Notes: generated by a model from the sequence alone, not told the origin. A stretch of DNA of 52,032 nucleotides from WHSP01 sp040905505 (GCA_040905505.1 JBBDRL010000027.1:1-52032), one strand, 5' to 3'. Positions 38,966-48,201 are shown, counted from the first letter of the stretch. Program-made: numbers and translations.

Positions 38966-39499
38966 TCATTTCCTCCTCTTCTGGAACAGCCAGCCCCTGC
39001 GGATCGTCCGCGGCTCCTGCACGGTGACGAATGCTTCGGGGTCCCAGAAGTCGACCTCGCGCATCACGGCGGGGAGGTCGCGGCGGCGCAGGACCGCGTC
39101 GACGACCTCGACCTTCCCCTCCTTCCCCTGCCCCGCGAACTCGGTGACACCGAACCCCCGCTCGCGAAGGGCTTCGGCCAACTCGACGCCACCATATCGT
39201 GAGACCACGCGGATGGTGGCCATGCCGAACGCCATGCGCTCTTCGACCAGCAGCCCCACGTAGGTACCGATCGCGAAGCCGCCGGCGTAGCCGATGAGGT
39301 GCAGCGGCGAATCGAGGTGCTGGATTACCGTCCCCACCGCCAGGATCCAGACGAGCACTTCGAAGAAGCCGATGATCGGCGCGACGGACTTGACGCCCCG
39401 CACGGCGAGCAGCATTCGCAGCGTCGCGAGCGAGACGTCGATGATCCGCAGAAAGAAGATTACGAGCGGCCCCCACGCGGAGCCCAGGATAGCTTCCAT
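38966..39499 (-). CDS. DUF2179 / UPF0316 family membrane protein
   Basis: A 177-residue protein with three or four N-terminal membrane helices (LVIFFLRIIDVSLATLRMLLAV; IIGFFEVLVWILAVGTV; LHLIGYAGGFAIGTYVGLLVEE), followed by a soluble C-terminal domain (about 95-170; VVDAVLRRRDLPAVMREVDFWDPEAFVTVQEPR) of the DUF2179/YitT-C type. YebE/YpjP-like proteins of this class are widespread and uncharacterised. The neighbouring element 3 lies just past its stop codon. Confidence 0.88.
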   Translation of the reverse strand: MEAILGSAWGPLVIFFLRIIDVSLATLRMLLAVRGVKSVAPIIGFFEVLVWILAVGTVIQHLDSPLHLIGYAGGFAIGTYVGLLVEERMAFGMATIRVVSRYGGVELAEALRERGFGVTEFAGQGKEGKVEVVDAVLRRRDLPAVMREVDFWDPEAFVTVQEPRTIRRGWLFQKRRK

Positions 39500-39605
39500 C
39501 TGGTAACGACGAGTACACGGCTGATAGGGTCGGCTCCCCGATCGATGGGGAGGGCCTGGTTTGGGCGGGAATATACGCCCTCATTCGCCTCGGAACAGAC
39601 TTCGG

Positions 39606-39705
39606 NNNNNNNNNNNNNNNNNNNNNNNNNNNNNNNNNNNNNNNNNNNNNNNNNNNNNNNNNNNNNNNNNNNNNNNNNNNNNNNNNNNNNNNNNNNNNNN
39701 NNNNN
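39606..39705. other. Scaffold gap of exactly 100 N
   Basis: Exactly 100 N, a placeholder of arbitrary length. The flanking 5' sequence (39500-39605) is the leader of the DUF2179 gene; the 3' flank is already near the start of the ABC-class ATPase. Any gene that spans this point is unknown, and adjacency across it should be treated with caution. Confidence 0.98.
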
Positions 39706-39760
39706 GTTCGATCACCAGGCCGCCTCCGTCCAGAACCCACGAACCCCAGCATACCAACCG

Positions 39761-41473
39761 GTGCAGGACAGAGCGGACCTGAGGCGGGAGATCATCAGCC
39801 TGGACGGACAGGGCTATCGATCGTACAAGACGTTGGCCGGAGAATACGCAATCGATCGCTTCACTCTCCGGATCGACCACGTGCAGGGCGACCCTTTTGC
39901 GGACCCCTCGCGGATGCGTGCCCTGGTTCCGCCGCGCAACGCGGGACTGCCGGCCGAGATTCTCCAGACGCCCGCCAGACGGATATCGGCAGCGGACTTC
40001 CTCAATCGGACGTTTCACCGGGAGCTCGCTCACCGCTCGCGAGACCGCGGAAGCGGGCGGAGCGGCGAGCTGAAGATCATGGCCCCCGCACAGGAAGTCC
40101 TGCACCGCACCTCGGTGATCTTGCACGCGGACGGATCGATCGAGGCGCGTTTCCGAGCCGGTTTGCCCGCCAAAGGTCGGACCGTCCTCGGGCCGGCGGG
40201 GGCGGAACTCCTCTGCGAGGATGTACCCGCAGCGGTGGAGGCCGGGCTGTTCTGCGAGAGCTTGGACGTGGACGCCCTCCTGGCGCAGGTACGGGTCGTC
40301 GAGGACGCTCAGGCGATGCGCGACCAGTTGGCCGCCCGCCGGCTCGTCGCTTTCGTCGCCGATGGGGCGGTCCTGCCGCGGCAGAGTGGCATCGACGATC
40401 GGCCGCTCTCCGGTGACAAGGTCGTCCCCTTCAAGTCGCCGGAGGGCCTGCGCGTCACCCTCGACTCACCGCACGGCGGGCCGATCGCCGGCCTCGGCGT
40501 CCCGGAAGGTGTGACGCTGCTCGTCGGCGGCGGGTTCCATGGCAAGTCGACCCTGCTGCGTGCGATCGAACGCGGAGTCTACGATCACATCCCGGGCGAC
40601 GGCCGAGAACGGGTGGTGACACGGCCCGACGCGGTGAAGGTACGCGCGGAGGATGGTCGTTCTATCGTTGGAACCGACATCTCCAATTTCATCGCCGACC
40701 TGCCGGGCGGCGAGGACACGCGCTTCTTCCAGACCGGCAACGCGTCAGGCTCGACCTCCCAAGCCTCGGCGATCGCCGAGGCGCTCGAAGTCGGCGCTCG
40801 GTGCCTGCTCCTCGATGAGGATACGAGCGCCACCAATTTCATGATCCGAGACGCGCGCATGCAGGCCCTGATCGGCGGCCGGGACGAGCCGATCACACCC
40901 TTCATCGACCGATTGGACGACCTGCGGAACCGGGGCGTCTCGGCCGTCGTGGTGGTGGGAGGGTCGGGAGACTACTTCGAAGCGGCGGACACCGTGATCG
41001 CCCTTCGCGCCTACGAGCCACGCGAGGTGACTGGCGAGGCCCGAGAGCTAACCAGGACCCTGCCGACCAGGCGGGCCGAGGAAGGTCGCGCCTGGACCGA
41101 TTCAGCCGGTCGTGTGCCGCAGCCCGGCTCCATCGACCCGCGGCGAGGGAACCGCCCGGTGAGGGTGCGCGCCTTCGGACCTCACCGCCTCGCGTTCGGC
41201 GAGCAGGAGATCGACCTGAGCGCGCTGGAGCAGCTCGTGGAGAGCGGCCAGACCCGGGCGATCGCGCGGGCTCTGGCGTGGGCACGAGGCGAATGCATCG
41301 ACGGGAGTCGGACGATGGACGATGCACTCGCATGTGTGCTTCGAAGCATCGCGGAGGAGGGACTCGACCTGGTGGACGACCGAGCGACGGGAGACTACAC
41401 GGCGTTCCGGATCTTCGAGATGGCCGGCGTGCTCAACCGTCTTCGGGGACTGGCTGCGAACCGCGCGCAGTAG
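39761..41473 (+). CDS. ABC-class ATPase, DUF2791-like (predicted)
   Basis: A 570-residue P-loop protein of the stand-alone ABC-ATPase class (PF09818-like). RLD-type residues near the start: GQGYRSYKTLAGEYAIDRF, then LRIDHVQGDPFADPSRMRA. The nucleotide site is VGGGFHGKSTLL, with SGSTSQASAIAEALEVGA and LLLDEDTSATNFMIRDARM as signature and Walker B. There are no membrane spans, so it is not a transporter. GTG 39761 gives the usual distance to the conserved block but lacks a Shine-Dalgarno, and the true start may lie in the adjoining gap. The last 41 bp overlap the opposing DHH gene. Confidence 0.8.
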   Translation: MQDRADLRREIISLDGQGYRSYKTLAGEYAIDRFTLRIDHVQGDPFADPSRMRALVPPRNAGLPAEILQTPARRISAADFLNRTFHRELAHRSRDRGSGRSGELKIMAPAQEVLHRTSVILHADGSIEARFRAGLPAKGRTVLGPAGAELLCEDVPAAVEAGLFCESLDVDALLAQVRVVEDAQAMRDQLAARRLVAFVADGAVLPRQSGIDDRPLSGDKVVPFKSPEGLRVTLDSPHGGPIAGLGVPEGVTLLVGGGFHGKSTLLRAIERGVYDHIPGDGRERVVTRPDAVKVRAEDGRSIVGTDISNFIADLPGGEDTRFFQTGNASGSTSQASAIAEALEVGARCLLLDEDTSATNFMIRDARMQALIGGRDEPITPFIDRLDDLRNRGVSAVVVVGGSGDYFEAADTVIALRAYEPREVTGEARELTRTLPTRRAEEGRAWTDSAGRVPQPGSIDPRRGNRPVRVRAFGPHRLAFGEQEIDLSALEQLVESGQTRAIARALAWARGECIDGSRTMDDALACVLRSIAEEGLDLVDDRATGDYTAFRIFEMAGVLNRLRGLAANRAQ

Positions 41474-42665
41474 CCGGTTCATCGCCCTCTTCCCGCCCCG
41501 CCTTGGCCCGATCCAGTCCGGCCGCAGCAAAGAGCTTCCTGCGGATCTGGCGATCGTAGAGTGCCCACTTGGATTCTCGCTCGTCGCTTTCAGCGCTGTC
41601 GTCCGCCAGAAAGCCCAACTCGATCTCGAAGCCGCCCGCGCGGGAGCGGCCACCGCCGTAGTAACGGCCCGTCGCGTCCTTTCCGAGCGCCTGCTTGAGG
41701 AATTTGTCGACGGTGAGCGTCGCATCGCTCGTCCTGAGGCTGCCGGAGATCGACTCGTGTCCGCGGTGGTCCGTGACGATCCCGTAGACGACCGCCGTCT
41801 TGACGTTCTCCTCCTTGATCAGGAAGTCGGCGGCCTGCGGGATCGCATCTCGATCCGACCACCTCAGGTAACCCACCCCTGCCAGGGACAACCCTCCGCG
41901 AATGATCCGTCGGCCGAGTGCCGCGTGGATCGTCTCCATCGTCGCGCGCGACTTCTGGACGCACAGCACCCGCTCGAGCAGTCCACGGTCGGCAAAGCGG
42001 CTCAGATACGCCGCGGCGCCGTACTCCGGCCGGCCGGCATAGATGAACCCGGACGTTTCGCTGTGAAGCCCGTGCAAGAGCGCCGTCGCCAGCTGGACAT
42101 GCTCCACGTTAGACTGGTCCATTTCCAGGAAGGCGCCGGATGCGAGGTACTCCGCGAACTGGCTCGCGGCAGCACCCACCGGGCGAACGTCCCGGAAGAT
42201 GGGGTCGAGGACGTCCTGAGCGTCATGGTGGTCGACCACGGCGAACGTAGGGACTCCGGCGTCCCGGAGGCGGCCCGTCAGGCGGGTAGTGGTCCCCTGG
42301 TTGTCCACGAATACGGCGGCGTCATAGCTCTCCAGCGTGACGTCGTCCGAGTAGGGGAGCAGATCGATTTCGAGAAGGTTGACCAGCGCGAGGTTTTCAG
42401 GATGGCTGATCAGCCCTTCGTAGAGGATGTCGACGTCGATACCGAACGTCTTTGCGATCGCTTCGTACGCCATCGCAGACGAGATCGCGTCGGGGTCGGG
42501 GAAGTCCTGGATGGCGACCACGTGGTGTTCCCCGGCGCGGACCTCGAGAAGCTCGCGCAGCTCCGCCGCCCGGTCAGCAGAGGGCTCCCGGAGCGAGAGA
42601 TGCTCGGCCACGGAGCCGCTCGGCTCGCTGCTGCGCGCCTCATCGATCCCGCTTGATTGAGCCAT
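41433..42665 (-). CDS. DHH family phosphoesterase
   Basis: A 410-residue DHH/DHHA1 protein, probably an oligoribonuclease, nanoRNase or cyclic-dinucleotide phosphodiesterase relative. Motifs: QDFPDPDAISSAMAYE (first Asp site), FVDNQGTTTRL, VVDHHDAQDV (the DHH signature), and C-terminal DHHA1 GGGRSRAGGFEIEL. ATG 42665 is the first Met after the EAL gene ends (31 bases away). Being downstream of an EAL phosphodiesterase, a role in degrading pGpG or other dinucleotides is attractive but inferred. It overlaps the ATPase gene by 41 bp tail-to-tail. Confidence 0.9.
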   Translation of the reverse strand: MAQSSGIDEARSSEPSGSVAEHLSLREPSADRAAELRELLEVRAGEHHVVAIQDFPDPDAISSAMAYEAIAKTFGIDVDILYEGLISHPENLALVNLLEIDLLPYSDDVTLESYDAAVFVDNQGTTTRLTGRLRDAGVPTFAVVDHHDAQDVLDPIFRDVRPVGAAASQFAEYLASGAFLEMDQSNVEHVQLATALLHGLHSETSGFIYAGRPEYGAAAYLSRFADRGLLERVLCVQKSRATMETIHAALGRRIIRGGLSLAGVGYLRWSDRDAIPQAADFLIKEENVKTAVVYGIVTDHRGHESISGSLRTSDATLTVDKFLKQALGKDATGRYYGGGRSRAGGFEIELGFLADDSAESDERESKWALYDRQIRRKLFAAAGLDRAKAGREEGDEPATARGSQPVPEDG

Positions 42666-42696
42666 GGGTTGCTTTGTCGCGTTCAGAGCGAGCGTG

Positions 42697-44403
42697 TCAT
42701 GCCGGCTTTCCCTTACGCTCATCGCTTGCCGCCAAGCTCGTGCCACTGACACCACTGAGCTGCTCGACCTTGCGCTTGCCGAGGTACCGCGGCTGGTGAA
42801 AGAGGAAGCCCTGCGTCAGGTGGACGCCGAGCTCCTTCACCGTCTCGTACTCTTCCTCTCGCTCCACGCCCTCCGCGATCACCTTGATGCCGTGGTCGTT
42901 TGCGAACGCCACCATCGTCTCGACCAGATTCTGCTTCATGAAGTTGGTGTCGATTCCGGAGATCAGCGAGATGTCCAGCTTGATGTAGTCCGGCGAGAGA
43001 TTGGCGATGCTGCCGAGCCCCGCGTAGCCTGACCCCGCGTCGTCGACAGCGAAGCGGAAGCCCTGCTTCCTGAACGAGCTCAGATACTTCTGGAAAGCCG
43101 GGTAGTCGGTGATCGCGGTCCGCTCCGTGATCTCCAGCACGATGCGCTCCGGATGCTCGATGCCCAGCTCGTCGATGTCGAGATAGCGGAACGTCGGATC
43201 CCGAAAGTCGTGCGGATCGATGTTGAGGAAAAGCAGCTGGTCCGGCTCGAGGTTCGAATCGATTCCCTCGATGGCCCGCCGGCGACAGAGGCGTGACAGC
43301 TCCCAGATCAGGTTGGCTTCATCGGCCACGCCGAACATCACCTCCGGAGAGCGTAGACCGCGAAGCGAACCCCGTGCGAGCGCCTCGTACCCGTACACTT
43401 CGGCCGTGGAGGTGACGACGATCGGGTGATATTCGATGTAGACCGCACCTTCACGCAATGTCGTCTTGAGGTCCGAGATCTTTCGAGTCCGCTCACGATT
43501 CTCGACGCTCCTCGCAGCCTGCGCCGCCTCACGAATCCCGCGGTAGATGTTGCGCTCTGTCCGGATCTTCGGGTTGCGGAAGATCGTGGCCGCGCCGACA
43601 TAGATCCCGAAGAGCCCCGCCACGTCCTCACCGTGTTCCTCCTCCAGCCGGCCACGCGCTTCGCCTTCCAGCTCGCGCGTGATCTCGTTGATCCGCTGCT
43701 CCGCGATCTCAGGCGATCCCCGAAGGTCCGTGAAAAAGATGAAGTCGTCGTCCCCGGCATGAGAGACCATGAGGAGATTCTCCTCCCCACTACGCTGCCG
43801 GTCGTAGAACTCGCGCACTGCGTTGGCCGTGGTCTGCAGCACTTCGTCGAGCTTCTGCCAGCCGTAGATCTCCTCCAGCTTCGAGTACCGGACGAACTCG
43901 ATGTAGAGGATCGTGATGCGACCCGTTCGCTCGAGCATCTCCCGGCCCCTTTCCATCATGACGGGCAGGGTCGGGAAGCCGGTGAACCGGTCGTAGAGGA
44001 GTTCCTCGTAACGCAGGTACTCGGCGCTCCGGGGCGATCCGGAAGAGCTCGCTCTCGTGCCGGCAGCGCGGATCCGCCCCAGCATCTCCGGGGTGCTGGT
44101 GGGCAGCAGAAGCCACTCCTCTACCTGTAAGCCGGCCGCCTCGATCGCTTGGGCGGCGTCCTGGCACGCGACGACCAGCGCCACGCCGCGGGCGCGGCTC
44201 TCGACCCGCAGATCGGCCAGGGAGGAGAGGAGCGTAGCTTCGACGATCAGCAGGTCGGGATGGGTTCGCAGCGCGTCCGTAAGCTGCCCACCGTTGGTCC
44301 CCTCGCTGCCGCCGATCAGGATCACCTCAGCTTCCAGCTCCTCCGCCGCCTCCGTGACGGCTTCCTGCAACGCGGCGTCCTGGACACGCGCAACGATCTT
44401 CAC
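42697..44403 (-). CDS. Receiver-like, degenerate-GGDEF, EAL cyclic-di-GMP phosphodiesterase
   Basis: A 568-residue protein predicted to degrade c-di-GMP. The N-terminal domain (about 1-115) is receiver-like but lacks a clear acidic pair. The central GGDEF (about 135-290) has AGDDDF in place of GGDEF, so it is probably inactive as a cyclase. The EAL domain (about 310-560) retains active-site residues: YEALARG, FLNIDPHDF, LEITERTAI, AVDDAGSGYAGL, IKLDISLI, IAEGVER and TQGFLF. Its ATG overlaps the stop codon of the upstream receiver gene (ATGA at 44400-44403), so the two are co-produced. Confidence 0.93.
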   Translation of the reverse strand: MKIVARVQDAALQEAVTEAAEELEAEVILIGGSEGTNGGQLTDALRTHPDLLIVEATLLSSLADLRVESRARGVALVVACQDAAQAIEAAGLQVEEWLLLPTSTPEMLGRIRAAGTRASSSGSPRSAEYLRYEELLYDRFTGFPTLPVMMERGREMLERTGRITILYIEFVRYSKLEEIYGWQKLDEVLQTTANAVREFYDRQRSGEENLLMVSHAGDDDFIFFTDLRGSPEIAEQRINEITRELEGEARGRLEEEHGEDVAGLFGIYVGAATIFRNPKIRTERNIYRGIREAAQAARSVENRERTRKISDLKTTLREGAVYIEYHPIVVTSTAEVYGYEALARGSLRGLRSPEVMFGVADEANLIWELSRLCRRRAIEGIDSNLEPDQLLFLNIDPHDFRDPTFRYLDIDELGIEHPERIVLEITERTAITDYPAFQKYLSSFRKQGFRFAVDDAGSGYAGLGSIANLSPDYIKLDISLISGIDTNFMKQNLVETMVAFANDHGIKVIAEGVEREEEYETVKELGVHLTQGFLFHQPRYLGKRKVEQLSGVSGTSLAASDERKGKPA

Positions 44404-44789
44404 AGGCTACGGTCCCCAGCGGCCAGGTTCCTTTCGACCTTCCGTGCCAGCTCCTCCAGATCTACCGGCTTGACGACATAATCGTCAGCACCCGAGCGCA
44501 TCCCCTCGAACTTGTCTTCGAATCCGCCCTTCGCCGTCACCATGACGACGCGCGTCGCTCCAAATTCGGGGTGCTGCTTGATGGTGCGGCAGACCTGCCA
44601 CCCGTCCATGCCCGGCATCATCACGTCTAGAAGGATCAGCGCGGGCTGGACCTCTTCGAGCTTCGCCAGCGCCGTCTTGCCGTCCTCGGCGGAGCTCACG
44701 CGGTAACCGCGTGATTCGAGGAAGGCGCTCATTATCTCCACGTTGTCGCGATTGTCGTCGACGACCAGTATGCTTGCCTGCTTGTCCAA
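44400..44789 (-). CDS. Single-domain response regulator (CheY-like receiver)
   Basis: A 129-residue stand-alone receiver. It has the acidic pair and N-terminus ILVVDDNRDNVEIM, phospho-Asp in LLDVMMPGMDGW, Thr in VVMVTAKGG and Lys in DDYVVKPVDL. Start is TTG 44789, supported by GGGAGG 5 bases upstream; longer frames lack a ribosome site. It is coupled to the EAL protein downstream, so phosphorylation may control that enzyme by direct interaction. There is no DNA-binding output. The ABC exporter ends 179 bases upstream. Confidence 0.93.
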   Translation of the reverse strand: MDKQASILVVDDNRDNVEIMSAFLESRGYRVSSAEDGKTALAKLEEVQPALILLDVMMPGMDGWQVCRTIKQHPEFGATRVVMVTAKGGFEDKFEGMRSGADDYVVKPVDLEELARKVERNLAAGDRSL

Positions 44790-44968
44790 TCGAGCCTCCC
44801 GGGCGGCGAGAGTTCCGAGGCCGCGTTCGGCATGCGACCTCCCAACTGCTGGTAGGGGCAAGAAGCAAGCCAGTGGCAGGTCGCGCAACTGTCTGTGGGA
44901 AACAACGTTATGCACGATCCGCCACTGATCCCGACCCACCGGCTACCGCTGCGCGCCGGCCAGCAGCG

Positions 44969-46867
44969 TCACGCCGCTGAGTGGCGCTCCGAGTCGTCGG
45001 GCGATTCGCCCCCGGGGCCGGCGACGAACTGCAACTCGTGTAGACGACTGTAGAGCCCCCCGATCCGGAGCAGTTCGGCGTGTGTGCCGCGCTCGCGGAT
45101 CTCCCCTCTGTGGAGCACGAGGATCTGATCGGCGCCCTGTACGGTCGACAGGCGATGCGCGACGACGAGGGTGGTTCGGCCCCGCATCAGAACGTTCAGC
45201 GCCTCGTCGATCCGCGCTTCGAGCTCACTATCCACGGAGCTCGTCGCCTCGTCGAGGACGAGCACGAGAGGGTCGAAGGCGAGGGCACGGGCGAACGAGA
45301 TCAGCTGCCGCTCGCCCACGGAGATCGATCCGCCGCGTTCCCCGAGCGGCTGCTCATAGCCCTCCGGCAGGCGGCGGATGAACCGGTCGGCACCCACGCG
45401 TCGCGCCGCCTCTTCCACACGTGTCTCGTCGATGTCCCCGCGCCCGAGGGCGATGTTGCCCCGGACGTCCTCACTGAAGAGGAATACGTCCTGAAGCACC
45501 AGCCCGATGCGGTGGCGTAGCTCACTTGTCCGCACCTGCGAGATCGGCACGCCGTCGAACAGGATCTCACCCCTCTGCGGCTCGTAGAAGCGCATGAGTA
45601 GATTGATGATGGTCGACTTGCCGGAACCGGTCGCGCCGACGACCGCCACGCGCTCACCGGGCCGAATGCGAAAGCTCACCCCCCTGAGAACCCACTCGGG
45701 CTCGCCCACCTCCGTGCTCGCGGCGCCTTCCACCGGGCGCTCCGGCGGTGCGTCGCCGGGCGGCAGGCCCTGACGTCCCTCCGCAGGCGCTCCGTAGTGG
45801 AACCACACGTCGCGGAACTCGATATCGCCGCGGCCTGGCGACGGAAGCATCGCAGGCTCCGCAACGTCGGAGACGTCCGGCTCCGTGTCCAGGATATTGA
45901 ACACACGTTCCGAAGAGGCCACGGCACCCTGAAGGAGGTTGTACTTCTCCGATAGGTCCTGAATGGGGCGGAAGAAACGCCTGGCGTACTGGAGGAAGGC
46001 GGCGACGACGCCCACGGTCATCGTTTCCCCGAGGATGTTCATCCCGCCGTACCACAGGATGAGCGCGAAGGCGACCGCCGTGAGCACCTCGACGATCGGG
46101 AAGAAGAGCGCATAGTAGTTGATCGCCTGCAGGTTGGCGTCGAGGTGATCGCGGTTGATGGAGTGGAAACGGCGTTCCGCTTCCCGCTCGCGCCCGAATA
46201 GCTGCACAACCCGGATGCCCGTCAAGCGCTCTTGCAGGTAGGCGTTGATTCGCGCGAGCCGGATTCGAATCACCCACGAAATCTTTCGGATCAGGCCGCG
46301 AAAGACGAATGCGGCGACGAATACGAAGGGGAGGACGACCAGCGTCACGAGTGCCAGGCGCCAGTCCAGAAGGAACATCGCGCCGATGATGAAGATCACC
46401 GTGAAGAGATCCCCGAAGACGCTGACGACACCCGAGCTGAAGAGCTCGTTGAGCGTCTCGACATCGTTCGTGACACGGGTCATCAAGCGGCCCACCGGGT
46501 TCCGGTCGAAGAACCGCAGACTGAGACGCTGGAGGTGGGTGAAGAGCTCCATCCGCAGGTCGTGCATCACCCGCTGTCCGATCCAGGTGGTCAGGAGCAC
46601 CTGGAGATATTCGAAGACGAAGGCGAGGAGGATCGAGCCGACGAAGAGGAGGACGAGCATGGTGAGCTGGCGCAGGTCCCCGTTCGGGATCGCGTCATCG
46701 ATCGCGACCTTCGTCAGGTAGGGTCCGACCATCTCGACGGCCGCGCCCGCCATCAGCAGGAGGATCGCGGCCGCGACCTGCTTCCGGTAGGGACCGACGT
46801 ACCGGAGCAGCCGCCGGGTCAGGTCTGCGTCGTACGCCCTGCTTCCACGCTCATCCTCATGCCGCAC
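44969..46867 (-). CDS. ABC exporter, MsbA-like (fused membrane and ATPase domains)
   Basis: A 632-residue half-transporter. The first 310 residues are a type-1 exporter transmembrane domain (six helices; YVGPYRKQVAAAILLLMAG, RFFDRNPVGRLMTRVTNDVETL, NAYLQERLTGIRVVQLF). The ATPase has Walker A VVGATGSGKSTI, Walker B LVLVLDEATSSVDSE and HRLSTV. Two oddities: a Pro/Gly-rich insert of about 40 residues before the ATPase, and the signature ISVGERQ instead of LSGGQ. It starts with GTG 46867 behind GGGAGAG. Substrate is unknown; lipid or drug export are both possible. Confidence 0.9.
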   Translation of the reverse strand: MRHEDERGSRAYDADLTRRLLRYVGPYRKQVAAAILLLMAGAAVEMVGPYLTKVAIDDAIPNGDLRQLTMLVLLFVGSILLAFVFEYLQVLLTTWIGQRVMHDLRMELFTHLQRLSLRFFDRNPVGRLMTRVTNDVETLNELFSSGVVSVFGDLFTVIFIIGAMFLLDWRLALVTLVVLPFVFVAAFVFRGLIRKISWVIRIRLARINAYLQERLTGIRVVQLFGREREAERRFHSINRDHLDANLQAINYYALFFPIVEVLTAVAFALILWYGGMNILGETMTVGVVAAFLQYARRFFRPIQDLSEKYNLLQGAVASSERVFNILDTEPDVSDVAEPAMLPSPGRGDIEFRDVWFHYGAPAEGRQGLPPGDAPPERPVEGAASTEVGEPEWVLRGVSFRIRPGERVAVVGATGSGKSTIINLLMRFYEPQRGEILFDGVPISQVRTSELRHRIGLVLQDVFLFSEDVRGNIALGRGDIDETRVEEAARRVGADRFIRRLPEGYEQPLGERGGSISVGERQLISFARALAFDPLVLVLDEATSSVDSELEARIDEALNVLMRGRTTLVVAHRLSTVQGADQILVLHRGEIRERGTHAELLRIGGLYSRLHELQFVAGPGGESPDDSERHSAA

Positions 46868-46879
46868 GGACTCTCCCGG

Positions 46880-48025
46880 TTATCGTTCGCTCGCGCGGAT
46901 CCGAACACCGCGCTTCCCGAGCGCCTCGACGTACTCGTCGGCCGGGACAACCTCGTCCGGGGTCCAGGCCCCGGGCTGGATTCGGCCCTCCGCCTGCATC
47001 AGCCCCGTGATGGCAAGTGAGAAGCCGGTCGCGCGCATCATGGCCGTGATTCCCGTGCTTGGGTCGTATCGGTCGGTGAGGTCCCACTGGAGCGTCGCGT
47101 TCCTGCCGGCTCGGCGGCCGCTCACCTCCACGCGCAGAGCCACCAGATCCGGACTCTCCGCCGGATCCCGCCGCAGTTTTGGACCGACGGTGGCGATGAA
47201 AGCGTCCCGCGGCGCGACCTGTGCCCCCTTGACGTCAATCGGGTCTGTCGAGAACAGCCCGAGCTCGCGAAGCGTCCAGACCGCCTTGGCGTGCCCGGGA
47301 TATCGGAGCGTCTTGTACTCCATCCGATCGAGCCGCCCCGCGTAGGTCTGCGCCATCAGTGAGAGTCCGCCGGCGGTATGGAACGCCTCCAGCTCGCCGA
47401 TCCCGGCGAACTCCACTGCCTCGACCTCGGAGAGCGCTTCGACCTGGACCGGTTCCTGGTCACGGATGATCCAGGAGAGCGTCGTATAGTAGTCGATGAC
47501 GCCCTCGAGGCTGTAGACGACCTGATAGTTCAGCGGCGGCTCCGGATTCTGCGGCAGGCCGCCGACCTTGATGTAGACTTCGGTCGCCTCATCCAGACGC
47601 CGAATGCCCTGGGCTGCGAGAATGTTGACCATCCCCGGGGCCAGGCCGCAATCGGGCACGATGCTGACCCCGGCGGCGCGCGCGCGGGCTGCAAGAGCCT
47701 TCTGGGCGAGCACGATCTCCATATTGCCGCCCAGGTCACAGAAGTGCGCGCCCGCGTCTACCGCGACTTCCGCGAGGGAATCGTTGAAGTAATACGGAAA
47801 TGCGCTCATGACGGCGCTAGCGCCCTCCATAGCCGCACGCACGGCCGCCTTGTCTCCAGCGTCGAGGGCCAGCAGCTGGAGCCGGCCGCCCAGGTGGGGT
47901 TCCAGGAAGTCGGCGGGGCTGCCGACGTCGATGTCCGCCAGAACCACGTCATGGGGCGTTCGCTCCAGCAGGTCGTACGCACAGGCGCTTCCTTGTTGGC
48001 CCGCGCCGAGCACCAGCATTCGCAT
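46880..48025 (-). CDS. Saccharopine dehydrogenase-like NAD(P) oxidoreductase
   Basis: A 381-residue protein with an N-terminal Rossmann fold (MLVLGAGQQGSACAYDLLERT), ADIDVGS, SAFPYYFNDSLAEVAVDAGAHFCDLGGN and VSIVPDCGLAPGMVNILAA, the pattern of saccharopine dehydrogenase-like and lysine-6-dehydrogenase-type enzymes. Its reaction cannot be fixed: these families include amine dehydrogenases, carboxynorspermidine enzymes and others. ATG 48025 is preceded by AGGAG about 10 bases upstream. It lies 12 bases upstream of the ABC exporter gene, so the two probably share a transcript. Confidence 0.87.
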   Translation of the reverse strand: MRMLVLGAGQQGSACAYDLLERTPHDVVLADIDVGSPADFLEPHLGGRLQLLALDAGDKAAVRAAMEGASAVMSAFPYYFNDSLAEVAVDAGAHFCDLGGNMEIVLAQKALAARARAAGVSIVPDCGLAPGMVNILAAQGIRRLDEATEVYIKVGGLPQNPEPPLNYQVVYSLEGVIDYYTTLSWIIRDQEPVQVEALSEVEAVEFAGIGELEAFHTAGGLSLMAQTYAGRLDRMEYKTLRYPGHAKAVWTLRELGLFSTDPIDVKGAQVAPRDAFIATVGPKLRRDPAESPDLVALRVEVSGRRAGRNATLQWDLTDRYDPSTGITAMMRATGFSLAITGLMQAEGRIQPGAWTPDEVVPADEYVEALGKRGVRIRASER

Positions 48026-48173
48026 GTATCGATCTGCTCCTGTTTGAATGAAGAGAGGCTCGCCGCCCGAACCTGTCGGCAGAAAGCCGATCGCGTTCCG
48101 CAAGCTTCCCGCCGCGTCACGTCGACCGCTTCGCGATCGCCGGCTGGGGCTTGCGCTTCCGGTCCATCCTACT

Positions 48174-48201
48174 TTGCGGCGGCGGGGATGGCCGATATAT
48201 T
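48174..48201 (+). promoter_or_regulatory. Sigma-70-like promoter candidate of infA
   Basis: TTGCGG (48174-48179) and TATATT (48196-48201) are 16 bases apart, with good matches in both boxes. Transcription would begin near 48208, about 55 bases before the infA start codon. Confidence 0.5.

Noticed and set aside
44947..44968. A 6-bp stem just after the ABC exporter stop codon
   Set aside because: CGCTGC with GCAGCG and a 10-base loop is too short and lacks a T-run; such pairs are frequent in GC-rich DNA.
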